From: Bacteroidales bacterium
GTDB taxonomy: Bacteria > Bacteroidota > Bacteroidia > Bacteroidales > Dysgonomonadaceae
Reading direction: 5' to 3'
Assembly: GCA_012838585.1 (NCBI GenBank)
Contig: DUPB01000259.1
Coordinates: 1 to 55,326, forward strand
Length of the DNA: 55,326 nt
The translations under genes were made by a program, and so were the position numbers. Shown here piece by piece: positions 35,532 to 45,201 of this stretch; positions within the stretch are counted from its first letter, which is position 1, and the number at the start of each line of letters is the position of its first letter. A model generated the notes under the pieces. The model was not told the origin of the DNA and made no database searches. It saw nothing but the letters and a program-made list of their open reading frames with translations.

Positions 35532-36740
35532 CTACAGCGCACCTTCAAGCCGCATCTTACGCGTTAGCGCCTCCAGGAAATAGTAGTCGGCGTAGTTAAG
35601 GGGTACGTCAATCTCGTTGTCATGCGGGATGCTTCCCACGGAGTGCATCAACAGGAAATTCCCGTTCGTACCCACGATGGCCGTGTACGCGTCGCCGGCC
35701 AACGATGTCATGATCTTGTCAGCCGTCTCCCGGTACTCTGGCCTGCCGTAGTTCACCAGCTCGTATAGTGCCGAGGCGGCAACAGCGGCAGCCGACGCGT
35801 CGCGCGGCTCGTTGGGGATATTGGGTGCGTTGTAGTCCCAGTAGGGAACCAGGTCTGCCGGAAGGTTCTCGTGGGTGAAGATGAAGCGGTAGATGTTGTC
35901 GGCCATATCGAGGTAACGTTGGTCTTTCGTGTAGCGATAGGCAACCGTGAAGCCGTACAGGCCCCACGCTTGGCCTCTAGACCATGCCGATTCGTGGGCG
36001 TACCCCTGCGCGTTCTGCTTGCTCCGCACGCCCCCCACCTCTTTGTCGTAGTCAACCACGTGGTAACAACTCCAGTCGTCCCGGTAGTGGTTCTCCATGG
36101 TTTTGTCGGCGTGCGAAACCGCTATGTTATGAAAGGTGGAGTCGCCCGAGAACTGGGTGGCTTTGAACAGTAGCTCCAGGTTCATCATGTTGTCGATGAT
36201 TACCGGGCACATCCACCCCCGTTCGCCTTGCCATCCCCGGTCTTCATCCCAGCTTTGGATCACGCCGGCCGCCGGTCGAAATCGGGTGGAGAGCGACTTG
36301 GCCGCTTCGATCATCACCTCTTTGTACGCCTCGTTTTCGGTCACCCGAAGCGCGTTGCCAAAGCTGCAATCGATCATGAAGCCCACGTCGTGGTGCCACT
36401 TCAGGTGCTTGATGGTGTCAAGGTCTTCGGTGTACTTAATTCCTACCTCCAGCCACTTTGGCTCCTTGGTAAGGTCGTACATGTAAAACATGGTGCCGGG
36501 GAAGAAACCGCTTGTCCAGTCTTGCCTCCTGATATAATGCACGTGTCCGTTTCGTGTGGTACGCGCGTTTAATATTTTCCCCGACTCTTCGATTACCTTC
36601 ACCTGGTATCCTATTTGGGCTTCGGCAGTCTTTATCACCTCCTGGAATAGGTCGGTAGCTTCAGACGGTTTTTTTTGGCTGTTACCACCCGTGCAGGCGA
36701 TTAGTGCGACCGCGAGGGAAAGGATCATGAATACTCTCAT
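35532..36740 (-). CDS. GH88 unsaturated glucuronyl hydrolase (chondroitin-type PUL)
   Basis: This is a 402-aa lipoprotein (LIAC16, followed by TGGNSQKK, with no acidic surface signal). Motifs are the same as in the first GH88: DWTSGFFPGTMFYMYD (74-89), H117-D118-VGF, D183-NMMNLELLFKA, WSRGQAWGLYGF, and the C-terminal SVGSIPHDNEIDVPLNYADYYFLE. D118 and D183 are the likely catalytic pair. It acts on delta-4,5-unsaturated disaccharides released by the flanking PL8 lyases, producing GalNAc (or GlcNAc) and 5-keto-4-deoxyuronate. It is 84 bp after the upstream PL8 and 79 bp before the downstream one. The two GH88 copies are clearly diverged, so each may be tuned to its PUL's linkage and sulfation. 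Confidence 0.94.
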   Translation of the reverse strand: MRVFMILSLAVALIACTGGNSQKKPSEATDLFQEVIKTAEAQIGYQVKVIEESGKILNARTTRNGHVHYIRRQDWTSGFFPGTMFYMYDLTKEPKWLEVGIKYTEDLDTIKHLKWHHDVGFMIDCSFGNALRVTENEAYKEVMIEAAKSLSTRFRPAAGVIQSWDEDRGWQGERGWMCPVIIDNMMNLELLFKATQFSGDSTFHNIAVSHADKTMENHYRDDWSCYHVVDYDKEVGGVRSKQNAQGYAHESAWSRGQAWGLYGFTVAYRYTKDQRYLDMADNIYRFIFTHENLPADLVPYWDYNAPNIPNEPRDASAAAVAASALYELVNYGRPEYRETADKIMTSLAGDAYTAIVGTNGNFLLMHSVGSIPHDNEIDVPLNYADYYFLEALTRKMRLEGAL

Positions 36741-36824
36741 ACTGTTTCGTTTTATTGATATTAACTGATATGACTTTTAATGTAACTTTTTCTACCGATC
36801 CCTTTTTCCACGGGATCGACCGGG

Positions 36825-39821
36825 TTAGTTTGCCTGTTTTTCTAGCGTGAACTCCACCGGGATGCCGTGCTGGCACGTGACTGACAGTATCGTGTTGTTT
36901 CCCGAAACCTGGAGGTCTAGGGCTGCGATTTCGGTGACCGGCTTGTACCGTCCTTTCAGGGTAAGTCGTTTGGTAACCGGCTGGCACTCCTGCGCGGTGG
37001 TATACTTGTATTCGCCCAGGTAGAGGTCCGGGTCGCATACGCTCAGGTGAACCCGGTTGCCTTTAGGTTGTATCATCACCATCACCTCCTTGTCGCAGGC
37101 GGCGAGGTACTCGTCGTCCTCTCCTTCCAACTCGTCGAAGATGGCGTATCCCCTTGCGTTGCTATCGTCATCTTTTACGATATGTGCCGCGGAGTCATGT
37201 TTTAACACGCTATATCCCGTTTGCCCCCTTTGTAATGCCCTCAACTGCGAGCGGGTCGCATCCATCACGATCATATACTCGTACGATTCGTTGTTGGGTG
37301 CCGTCCCATGGTCGATATATGCGGTGGCGAATTTACCCTCGGTAGGTTGCATCCGCTTGTTTTCCCGCGACTGCTGCGCTTTTTTCTCGATCACAAGCGA
37401 TTGTCCTGCCGGGATGTAGTAATGCTCTCCTGTCAAGCTTACAATAAGCTGGGCCTCGCTCTCCCCTTTGTTGACCTCTTTCCTGTAGGGGAAAGCCGAT
37501 GCCTTTTCCTGGTTGATGACGATGGTTTCGCCCTCATCCCACAGCGCCTGTTGGAAGAGCGTGGTCTCGGTGGGGTATTCCCCGTTATCGTTGCCGATAG
37601 CAGAGCCCAGGGCGATGATCTTGTTGCCAAAGGCGAAGGCCGACTTCCGGGCATGGAATGAGGGGGTGAACCGCTCACGATCCCGCTCGCCCAGCTTCAT
37701 CGCGAACATGCCAAACTCGCCGTCATTCAGGCGTGAAGCGCCGGCGAAGGATTCGGGTTGACGCAGCATATCGCTGCCCCGCAGGGGGGATTCCAAAAGC
37801 TCCAGAGGCAGGTGGATGGTGGTCGTTCCAGGGTTCCTGTTCCAGTCCCATCCCGCTTCGCTGTATCGGCTTGCTTCCTCTGTCACTGGACGCCCTTTGT
37901 GCTGGGGTTCAGGCGTGCGGGTCCCGATTATCTGGATAGACCCGTAGCTCTGGTACCTGCCAAACCGGTTGTCGCGGGTATAGAGCTCACTTCCCCACAC
38001 GTTTTGGGTAAATCCTTTCATGCTGACCTTCTTGTCGTTGTATCGGTAAACCCCTTGCGACGCGTGGTTGTAAACGTAGAAGCCCGTGGGGGGTTTATTG
38101 GCGGTAATCCCTGCCTCCCGGAAGGAACGCTCCAACCGCTCGTCGATCGTGTATTTCCTCAACCCCTCCATCAGTCTTAGGTACTCGCCCGCCAGCTCCC
38201 TATCCGGTTGGAGAGGCACCATGGCCGCGTAGGCAAAGGCCAGCACTTCGCTCTTATTGATGGCCCCGTTAAAGGGGTGTCTCCCCGAATTGCCTATGCC
38301 CCAGTCCCTCGTGTTGGACTGCCTGGCGATGGTGAGCAGGGCATGTTTAAATACCTCGAACGCCTCTTGGGTAAGCGTGAATTGGGTGTTATTGACGTGG
38401 CTAAGGTAAACTCCCAAGCTGGCGAAACCGGGAACGGAGTAAGCGGGGTAATGCCCCCCATGGTGGAAAGCGGTGCCGTCTACCTTGATACCCCCGATGG
38501 TACCCGGGGAGTACTGTAGGGAACCGTTTACCCAACGGGCCAGAGATTTCAAATTCCTGAATCGCTCGTTCTCGTTGTCGGGCCAAAGCGCACAGGTCAA
38601 CCGGGGGATCAGCAGGGTGTTCCAGGAGTCGGTAATCTCGTCCCTTACACGGTTGTAGGGTGCACGCGTCTCCTGCAAGCCACTCCAGTAAGTCACGGCT
38701 TTGCGCGTCTCCTCCCAAATATCTGCCTCCCTCAGCACATCTTCCATCCACCAGATGGCCCCGTAGAGGTCGCGAATCTCGTAGCCGTAGTGGTGATTGG
38801 TACCCATCCCGCTCTCGAAGGCGAACCCCTGGTTGAGCATGTAACGGACGGTTTTCACGAACTCTTTCTTGGCACTTTCGTTCCCATCCGCGTACCAGCT
38901 CCGCGATAGCAGGTCGAGTAGCTTATTAAGCTGTCCGTAACTGACATCACCGGGGAGCAGGTTGTCTTTCTGCATCAGGGGGGCTCCACGTTTGGCATCG
39001 TCCGATATGGCGAAGAGCGTGGTAAGTCGCTGCAGTTCCTCCTTCTCTTTGTCTGATAACCCCCGTTTCTTCAACGACCCTTTCGTATTTTCGTAAACGA
39101 GGTTCAGCTGTCCCAGCTCTATGGGCGAAAGGCGAGCCGGTACGGGAATGCCGTGCGGCTGCTGTTCCCACTGGTAAAGTAACCCCCAGTGCCAAAGGGC
39201 CCGTGTTAGGTGGCGGTTGTTGTCGGGTATCTGCGCGTCAGGTGTGGTTCGATGTTCCAGCTGGTTAGAAAATTCCAAGCGGTCTAGCCAGACCTTTCCC
39301 GAGGAAACGCCTTCGGGCGATTCTATCTCCATGGTAACCACATCTTGCTGGGTCGTTTTGCCTCCTTGGGGGGTCCACATGTCGCTGTACGCGATCCAAG
39401 CAGCCCGCCACCCCGTGAAGTTCATGTTGAAGTTGAACGTGTAGCACGCGTTACCTTCTTTATCCTTGAAGGTAAACACCAAGGGGCTGCTCAGGGGTTC
39501 TTCGTTATGTATCCAGAGCTTTAGGCCTCCCCTTCGGTTAAACGACTCAACCACTTCGCGGATGCCGGGGTCGCTGAACCGTAGTGATGACTTCTCGGCA
39601 CTCCAACTCCACAAGAGCGATTGATTGCCATCTTTAAAGTACTCGCGGCTTAGCTGCAAGTCACCCGTGTTGCCTACCACGGTTACCGTGGTAGGCAGTG
39701 CAGGGTCCTCAAAGCTCTGGGCGGGAAGCATCCACGCACCGCTCAATAGCACCCAAGCGAGCAGAAGACGATAGAAGTAGGTGTAACCCTTGGATATCTT
39801 CGTGCCGACACCTTGTTTCAT
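36825..39821 (-). CDS. PL8 chondroitin ABC-type lyase (copy 1 in this PUL)
   Basis: The track start at 39830 is a GTG overlapping the upstream stop; the ATG at 39821 (MKQGVGTK, 998 aa) is my choice, though the GTG cannot be excluded. After a signal peptide (to LPAQS) come an N-terminal beta-sandwich (MNFTGWRAAWIAYSDMW), a toroid domain and C-terminal beta domains. Active-site motifs by the 39821 start are H454/Y461 in AFHHGGHYPAY, Arg in SGRHPFNGA, and Glu in EEASRYSEAGWDWN. The His-Tyr spacing of 7 is conserved. The order, signal type and size match the second PL8, but the identity is moderate by eye, which points to different specificity rather than a fresh duplication. It directly follows the small lipoprotein gene and is likely translationally coupled to it. 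Confidence 0.93.
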   Translation of the reverse strand: MKQGVGTKISKGYTYFYRLLLAWVLLSGAWMLPAQSFEDPALPTTVTVVGNTGDLQLSREYFKDGNQSLLWSWSAEKSSLRFSDPGIREVVESFNRRGGLKLWIHNEEPLSSPLVFTFKDKEGNACYTFNFNMNFTGWRAAWIAYSDMWTPQGGKTTQQDVVTMEIESPEGVSSGKVWLDRLEFSNQLEHRTTPDAQIPDNNRHLTRALWHWGLLYQWEQQPHGIPVPARLSPIELGQLNLVYENTKGSLKKRGLSDKEKEELQRLTTLFAISDDAKRGAPLMQKDNLLPGDVSYGQLNKLLDLLSRSWYADGNESAKKEFVKTVRYMLNQGFAFESGMGTNHHYGYEIRDLYGAIWWMEDVLREADIWEETRKAVTYWSGLQETRAPYNRVRDEITDSWNTLLIPRLTCALWPDNENERFRNLKSLARWVNGSLQYSPGTIGGIKVDGTAFHHGGHYPAYSVPGFASLGVYLSHVNNTQFTLTQEAFEVFKHALLTIARQSNTRDWGIGNSGRHPFNGAINKSEVLAFAYAAMVPLQPDRELAGEYLRLMEGLRKYTIDERLERSFREAGITANKPPTGFYVYNHASQGVYRYNDKKVSMKGFTQNVWGSELYTRDNRFGRYQSYGSIQIIGTRTPEPQHKGRPVTEEASRYSEAGWDWNRNPGTTTIHLPLELLESPLRGSDMLRQPESFAGASRLNDGEFGMFAMKLGERDRERFTPSFHARKSAFAFGNKIIALGSAIGNDNGEYPTETTLFQQALWDEGETIVINQEKASAFPYRKEVNKGESEAQLIVSLTGEHYYIPAGQSLVIEKKAQQSRENKRMQPTEGKFATAYIDHGTAPNNESYEYMIVMDATRSQLRALQRGQTGYSVLKHDSAAHIVKDDDSNARGYAIFDELEGEDDEYLAACDKEVMVMIQPKGNRVHLSVCDPDLYLGEYKYTTAQECQPVTKRLTLKGRYKPVTEIAALDLQVSGNNTILSVTCQHGIPVEFTLEKQAN

Positions 39822-39826
39822 CGTGC

Positions 39827-40186
39827 TCACTTAATGGTGAGGGTGAGCGTTACCGTCTGCTCTTTGCTCCCTTGGTAATTGGTGTTACCTCCCACGAAAA
39901 CCACCTTGTACGTACCCGGGTTACTGTAGCTGTAGCTGTAGGTGAAGAGCTCGTTTCGCATGTTCTTGATGCTCGCACCGTACGAATCGGGGTAACTCTT
40001 GCCTTCTTCCCCCGAGTAGAAGGTAACCCAGTCGGGGGCGTTAACGATGTTAAATACTACTTCCTCACCAACCGTGTAGGAGGTTTTCTCGGTGGTCACC
40101 GAGAAATCTACCTCCTTCAGGACGTCATCGCAAGAGGCAACGAAGAAGAGGGGAATCAAAAAAAGGATTGTATATAGATGTTTCAT
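39827..40186 (-). CDS. Small surface lipoprotein with a DUF5017/PKD-like fold (minimal glycan-binding protein?)
   Basis: The ORF runs to 40234, but the signal peptide starts at MKHLYTILF (40186), giving 119 aa. Lipobox FVASC19 is followed by DDVLKEVDF, an acidic start like other surface lipoproteins. The rest is one beta-sandwich-like module (FSVTTEKTSYTVGEEVVFNI to GTYKVVFVGGN, ending QTVTLTLTIK), similar to the N-terminal module of DUF5017/SusE-type proteins. It sits between susD and PL8 where larger surface glycan-binding proteins normally stand, yet it is only about a quarter of their size. Either it is a minimal binding protein or what remains of a truncated one. The susD gap upstream (122 bp) contains a decayed start-like element. 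Confidence 0.8.
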   Translation of the reverse strand: MKHLYTILFLIPLFFVASCDDVLKEVDFSVTTEKTSYTVGEEVVFNIVNAPDWVTFYSGEEGKSYPDSYGASIKNMRNELFTYSYSYSNPGTYKVVFVGGNTNYQGSKEQTVTLTLTIK

Positions 40187-40262
40187 ACGATTAGTATATT
40201 TTTTATTTCGGGGTATGGAACTCGCTTTAATCATGTTCTTGTGTGAAAACAGTTTTCATGCT

Positions 40263-40289
40263 CGTTTCATACGATTATTTTATTTTTAT
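40263..40289 (-). repeat. 27-bp element nearly identical to the sulfatase translation-start region
   Basis: 40263-40289 matches 32300-32326 at 26 of 27 positions. In the sulfatase the element holds the A-rich leader and ATG AAA CG of the start. Here the same ATG AAA CGA runs into GCA TGA, a four-codon dead end. A third, shorter match (TTTCATACGATTA) lies at the start of the small lipoprotein (40182-40194). It looks like a duplicated or leftover gene start. Confidence 0.7.
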
Positions 40290-40308
40290 GTTTCGGTGTA
40301 ATAAAGTA

Positions 40309-41880
40309 TTACCATAGCGGGTTCTGCGTGAGCTCGGTGTTGATGGAGAGCTCCCTCACGGGTATGGGAAGGAACTCGTGCTTCTTTTGCGTCCGTTCTG
40401 CGAAAGCGCGGGCCGTGGAGTAGTTGCTACCACCCGGCCATCTCGAATCGTAGGTGGCTTGACCTAAGGCTGCGATCGCGTCGGTGTAAATGCCCCAGCG
40501 CACGAGGTCGTACTTGCGGAGCGATTCGAAGCAAAGCTCACGACCTCTCTCGTCACGAAGTTCTTGCTGGAACTCGGAATAGGATAACCCGGAAAGGGGT
40601 TCAATACCTGCCCGTTCACGGACGATGTTGATTGCCTGGTAAGCAAGGGCAGTAGGTCCTTGGTTGGCTTCGTTCTCAGCCTCGGCAAGCATCAGCAGCA
40701 CGTCGGCGTAGCGAATGAGCGGGTAGTTTATCTGGGTGTAGTTCTTGTGCTTGGGGGTAATGGTCTCCCACTCCCGGCGGAACTTACCGCAAGCGCGCTG
40801 CACGATCTGGTTGGCTCTCCAGTTAACGTACTCGTCCTTATTATTTATTTGATAGGGTGCCATCGAGAGGTCTCGGCGCTTATCAACGTCGTCATACAGG
40901 TCCCACAGGATCAACGAGCCACAATAGAACCAGTAGCTGTAGCCCAACCCCTCGGGTGAACCGTTCCGTTGCACGTTACCAATCACGTTGCCGATGCGAC
41001 TTTCCGTGTAGTTTCCATCCAACTCGCGTGCGCCGATGAACTCCACCTCCCACATTGACTCGTTATATTCCGTGTCGTAGCGGTCGCTTGCCATACATTT
41101 CCACATCTCGTAGACGTCGGGGTTCAGGCTATGTTTGTTGGAGTCTTTCACCGACTTGGCGTAGCGTGCCGCCATCTCGTAGTAGGGCTTGCCACCGTTG
41201 GTGGGGTATCCCGCCCGGGTGAGTGCCACCCTTGCCAATACGCCTTCTACCACGGTCTTTTTCACGTATGAAGGCCGTTTGTCGTACTCCTTGTTATCTA
41301 CCATGGGCAATGCCTCTTCCATCTCATCGATAATCCAATCCAGTGCTTCAGCCATCGGGGTGGCAGGTAACGTGGATTTCGAGACATCCTTGAAGGACTC
41401 CTTCCGAATGGGTACATCCTTCCACGCTTGCACCAGCAAGAAGTGGTAGTAGGCCCTCAGGAATTTGGCCTCCCCTTTGACCCGTGTTTTCACCGATTCA
41501 TCGATATCAGCACCATCTATCCGTTCTATCAGGATGTTTGCGCTTTCGATACCCTTGTAGATCGCGTTCCACGCGTAATAAATATCGGTGTTGCTCGTGT
41601 TGTGGCCGTTTCCGTAAACGTCCGCGGAGGTGTTTGCAGCCGGTCGCGCGTAGAAGCTTAAGTCGTCCACGTTAGAGATCATACAGGAGTACCTATTACC
41701 GTACACGTGCTCCATAGCCAGGGCAGAATAGACCCCCGCCAGCGCCATTTTCGCATCGTTTTCGTTTTTATAAAACTCCTCGGGTGATACGAAGTCGTAC
41801 GCGCGCGCATCCAGAAAGTCGCTACACGCTCCCAAGGTGATGCCAACCACCAGTGTCAATAGTATTATTATTTTTTTCAT
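40309..41880 (-). CDS. SusD-like outer-membrane glycan-binding lipoprotein (chondroitin-type PUL)
   Basis: This is a 523-aa lipoprotein (LGAC19, then SDFLDARAYDFVSPEEFYKNENDAKMALAGVYSAL). RagB/SusD features are AKFLRAYYHFLLVQAWKDVPI, YPLIRYADVLLMLAEAENEANQG and a C-terminal EFLPIPVRELSINTELTQNPLW. It binds oligosaccharides at the mouth of SusC. It is 14 bp downstream of susC and shares its order with the first PUL, though the two SusD proteins differ strongly in sequence, so they were not recently duplicated. The ligand inferred from neighbours is chondroitin/dermatan sulfate or hyaluronan fragments. Confidence 0.96.
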   Translation of the reverse strand: MKKIIILLTLVVGITLGACSDFLDARAYDFVSPEEFYKNENDAKMALAGVYSALAMEHVYGNRYSCMISNVDDLSFYARPAANTSADVYGNGHNTSNTDIYYAWNAIYKGIESANILIERIDGADIDESVKTRVKGEAKFLRAYYHFLLVQAWKDVPIRKESFKDVSKSTLPATPMAEALDWIIDEMEEALPMVDNKEYDKRPSYVKKTVVEGVLARVALTRAGYPTNGGKPYYEMAARYAKSVKDSNKHSLNPDVYEMWKCMASDRYDTEYNESMWEVEFIGARELDGNYTESRIGNVIGNVQRNGSPEGLGYSYWFYCGSLILWDLYDDVDKRRDLSMAPYQINNKDEYVNWRANQIVQRACGKFRREWETITPKHKNYTQINYPLIRYADVLLMLAEAENEANQGPTALAYQAINIVRERAGIEPLSGLSYSEFQQELRDERGRELCFESLRKYDLVRWGIYTDAIAALGQATYDSRWPGGSNYSTARAFAERTQKKHEFLPIPVRELSINTELTQNPLW

Positions 41881-41894
41881 CTTCGCGTTATTTT

Positions 41895-44800
41895 TTAAAA
41901 TGTTAGGGTTAATGAAGCAGAATAGTTCCTGGAACGGGGATAGGGTGACCAGTCGAAACCGGGTGTCAACACGGAATCACGGGTGGATACCTCTGGGTCG
42001 TTCCCCGAATAGGATGTGAACGTGAGCAGGTTTTCCGCTGAAAGGGAAAGCCTGGCCGATGCGATATGTAACCGCTGTAGTATCGCGGGTTGGAAGTTGT
42101 AGCCCACGGACACCGACTTCAAGCGCAGGAATGAGCCGTCCTCGATGTAGAGGCTGCTATACTCTTGCGAGCCAACTGCTTTCGAGCGAGGCATATTGCT
42201 GGTGGGGTTCTCTTCCGTCCACCGGTTCATGTAGCTGGCAAACATATTGGTGTGCCTTTTCCCCTGCGGGTTCTCGAAGACCATCCGGTTCGCGTTCAAG
42301 ATGTCGTTCCCCATGCTGAACTGGAAGAAGATGCTTAAATCGAAGTTCTTGTACACGAAGCTGTTGTTCAAACCGCCTATCGCGATGGGGTGGCCTTGCC
42401 CAATGACGGTCTTGTCGTCGTCGTTAATTACCCCGTCGTTGTTGATATCGCGGTAGCGGGGGTCGCCGGGTCTCGATTCGCTCGAGTAGACTACCTCGCC
42501 TTTCTTGGGCGTGTAGACCTGCACGCCATTATCGTTCACGGTGATGTCAAAATCCTCCTTCTTATAGGTGCCTTCGTACAGGAAGCCGTACATCAAGCCG
42601 GCGGGGCTACCGATGGGGCTGATGTAGGCCGGCATGGTTCTGTATTTATTGTCCCAGTAGATTGACCGTGTCATCGCGATCTGGTCATCGTTCAGTTTGG
42701 TAATCTCGTTTTTGTTGAGCGAGACGTTGAACGAAGAGGACCATTGAAAGTCGTTCGTCTGTATGTTGTTGGTTTGGATAGAGAACTCGAGCCCCCTGTT
42801 TTGCAGTTCACCGATGTTCATCATAGCCGACGCGTAGCCCGATGAAGGTGCTAAGTCAGCCTGTAGCAACAGGTCGCGCGTGTTCTTCACGTAGTAGTCC
42901 AGCACGATGTTCATCCGGTCATGCCAGAAGGAGAGGTCGACCCCTACGTTATACTGAACGGTGGTCTCCCACTTCAAATTCTCGTTCTGCATGCTGGTAG
43001 GCAGGTAGGAGATCTGCTTGTTGCTGTCGAACGGGTAGTGGTAAGTATCGCCAGTACCCAGCATCCCTCTATAGTCGAAGTTGCCGACACGGTTGTTCCC
43101 GGTCTCCCCGTAGCTTAGGCGGAGGCGCCCGTTGGTGATCAGGTCGCTATCCTTCAGGAAATCTTCGCGGCTAAAGGCCCATGCCAGGGAAGCCGAGGGG
43201 AAGTAACCCCAACGGTTCTTCTTGGAGAACTTCGACGAGCCGTCGGCCCTGAACGAGGCGGTCACGTAGTACTTGTATTTGTAGTTGTAGTTTACCCGAG
43301 CGAGGTACGAGGAGAGCGAGTTGCCCCCTTTCGACGAACCCACGGTGGGGGTAGCGCTGCTTCGTCCGAAGCCGGCCATCTCGAATATTTCGTTGGTGAT
43401 GAAGGTGCTGGTCATATCGTGCGAGTAGAAGTTCTCCTTTTGAAAGGTGACCCCGCCCAACAGGTTCAAGTTGTGGCCATGGTGGCGATATTGGTAGTTA
43501 AGCGTATTCTCGTTCAACAACCGGTTGGTGTTGTTTTGACGGTAGTACGCGTTGATACCCCGGTAGGATGCGTTTTTATCGTGGTAAAAACCGGTTTTCG
43601 TTTTGGAGTTATTGAACTGCTCCACTGTGTAGTTCACCAGCTGATATCCTCCCGTGGCCCTAAATTTCAAGTTCTTTATGATTTCGTATTCGGCCATCCC
43701 GTTGATGCTCAGGTTGTCTGTCGTTGTTTTGCGGTACTCGTTGTAGGCCGATAAGACCGGGTTAAACCGGTAATCTTCAGTCATCTCTACCGCATCGTCA
43801 TAAAGCTCCACCATCAGGTCTTTTCCCGTGGGTGATACGGGGCGGTAGCCCCACACGCTGTACATAAGCGCATGGCTCACCGAAATGGCACCTCCCGTGG
43901 GGTCTGCGCCGTTCCTCTCGGTACGGGTAGCGTTGGTGATGAGGCGCAAGCGCAGCTTATCGTCCATCAATTTTTGGTCCAAGCTAATCCTCCCTTGGTA
44001 ACGGTCCAGGCTCGAGTTAACGATGATACCCTGTTGGTTAAAGTAGGAACCGGAAGCGGAGTACTGCAAGTCACCCTGCAAACCTGATAGGGATAGGTAG
44101 TGGTTGTTGGTTACCGCCGTACGGTAGATAGCGTCTTGCCAATCGTACTCGGGTTCGGTACGGTATGACTCCAAGGTACGACCGTCACGCAGGTAGTTCT
44201 CCGCGAACACCTCATCGTCTGCCATGATCTCTTTTTGCAGCTCCACGAACTGGTAACCGGTCAGCAGCTCCTGTTTTTTAGCCATGCTGCTGATGGTTAC
44301 GTTGGCGTTGTATTCTATCTGAGGACGCCCGGCGGCACCCTTCTTGGTAGAGATGATTACTACACCGTTGGCCCCGCGGGAACCGTAAATCGCGGTGGCG
44401 GAAGCGTCCTTGAGCACGTCGATTGACTCGATGTCATTGGGGTTAAGTGCTCCTAAGTTACTTGACTCCAGTGGGAAGCCGTCTACTACGTAGAGCGGCT
44501 CCGTGCTCTGGGTTAACGAGCCGGCGCCCCGGATGGTGATGCTGAAGTTGTCGCCCAGCCCACCGTCTTTCGATGAAACTTGAACACCGGCGATGCGGCC
44601 GCCTAACGACTGGGTGATGTTGCTTACCGGTAGCTTCACGATCTCCGACAAATCAGCCGATGCAATGGAGCCGGTCAAATCCCTTCGCCTTACGTCGCCG
44701 TAACCCACGGCCACCACTTCGAGTTCCTGAATCTGAACGGCAGCATCACTCAAGACGATGTCGATACGCGTTTGGTTACCCACGGTGATCTCTTGTGTTT

Positions 44801-45032
44801 CAAACCCTATGTAGGAGACCACCAGCACATCGCTGGGACTCGCGCTAAGGGTGTACTCACCGTCGAAATTGGTCACGGCACCTCTTGTTGTGCCCTTTAC
44901 CAGGATGTTAACCCCGGGTAGTGTTTCACCACGATCGTCCGTGATTACCCCGCTCACGTTCACTTGCGCCAGTAGGGTAAACGGTGCCAAAAGCAGCAAA
45001 ACAATCATTGCTTTAAAATTGATAATTTTCAT
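41895..45032 (-). CDS. SusC-like TonB-dependent transporter (chondroitin-type PUL)
   Basis: This is a 1045-aa protein. A signal peptide (to LLAQ) is followed by a carboxypeptidase-regulatory-like domain (NVSGVITDDRGETLPGVNILVKG). The plug has YGDVRRRDLTGSIASAD, TEPLYVVDGFP and IDVLKDASATAIYGSRGANGV, and the barrel ends in RNYSASLTLTF. It imports lyase products across the outer membrane with SusD, 14 bp downstream. A well-formed promoter lies 70 bp upstream (45102-45134), directly after the divergently functioning but same-strand HTCS gene. The HTCS stop and the susC start are 169 bp apart, so susC is probably the first gene of its own regulated transcript. Confidence 0.97.
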   Translation of the reverse strand: MKIINFKAMIVLLLLAPFTLLAQVNVSGVITDDRGETLPGVNILVKGTTRGAVTNFDGEYTLSASPSDVLVVSYIGFETQEITVGNQTRIDIVLSDAAVQIQELEVVAVGYGDVRRRDLTGSIASADLSEIVKLPVSNITQSLGGRIAGVQVSSKDGGLGDNFSITIRGAGSLTQSTEPLYVVDGFPLESSNLGALNPNDIESIDVLKDASATAIYGSRGANGVVIISTKKGAAGRPQIEYNANVTISSMAKKQELLTGYQFVELQKEIMADDEVFAENYLRDGRTLESYRTEPEYDWQDAIYRTAVTNNHYLSLSGLQGDLQYSASGSYFNQQGIIVNSSLDRYQGRISLDQKLMDDKLRLRLITNATRTERNGADPTGGAISVSHALMYSVWGYRPVSPTGKDLMVELYDDAVEMTEDYRFNPVLSAYNEYRKTTTDNLSINGMAEYEIIKNLKFRATGGYQLVNYTVEQFNNSKTKTGFYHDKNASYRGINAYYRQNNTNRLLNENTLNYQYRHHGHNLNLLGGVTFQKENFYSHDMTSTFITNEIFEMAGFGRSSATPTVGSSKGGNSLSSYLARVNYNYKYKYYVTASFRADGSSKFSKKNRWGYFPSASLAWAFSREDFLKDSDLITNGRLRLSYGETGNNRVGNFDYRGMLGTGDTYHYPFDSNKQISYLPTSMQNENLKWETTVQYNVGVDLSFWHDRMNIVLDYYVKNTRDLLLQADLAPSSGYASAMMNIGELQNRGLEFSIQTNNIQTNDFQWSSSFNVSLNKNEITKLNDDQIAMTRSIYWDNKYRTMPAYISPIGSPAGLMYGFLYEGTYKKEDFDITVNDNGVQVYTPKKGEVVYSSESRPGDPRYRDINNDGVINDDDKTVIGQGHPIAIGGLNNSFVYKNFDLSIFFQFSMGNDILNANRMVFENPQGKRHTNMFASYMNRWTEENPTSNMPRSKAVGSQEYSSLYIEDGSFLRLKSVSVGYNFQPAILQRLHIASARLSLSAENLLTFTSYSGNDPEVSTRDSVLTPGFDWSPYPRSRNYSASLTLTF

Positions 45033-45101
45033 TTAGATTTGTTTTAGATAAAGAGATTATATGATTACATGTTTCATTCCTCGCTCGCGAAAATAGGAAA
45101 A

Positions 45102-45134
45102 CAAATCTAAAACATGGGGCAAAATGGTTCAAAA
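45102..45134 (-). promoter_or_regulatory. Promoter of the chondroitin-type susCD operon
   Basis: On the minus strand, TTTTG (45134-45130) is followed after 20 bp by TAGATTTG (45109-45102), a full match to the Bacteroidetes -7 box with a near-ideal -33 spacing. Transcription would start near 45095, leaving a leader of about 60 nt before the susC ATG. This is the expected target of the HTCS encoded just upstream. Confidence 0.7.
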
Positions 45135-45201
45135 ATGGTTCTGTTTCGTACGGCTTAGAAACTTTAACGTTTTCATGCAAATTTGGATATATGTCTGTAA
45201 A

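Noticed and set aside
41895-45032. Recent duplication of the two susCD pairs
   Set aside because: The pairs share only family-level motifs; barrel and SusD sequences differ widely, so they are separate lineages rather than a recent copy.
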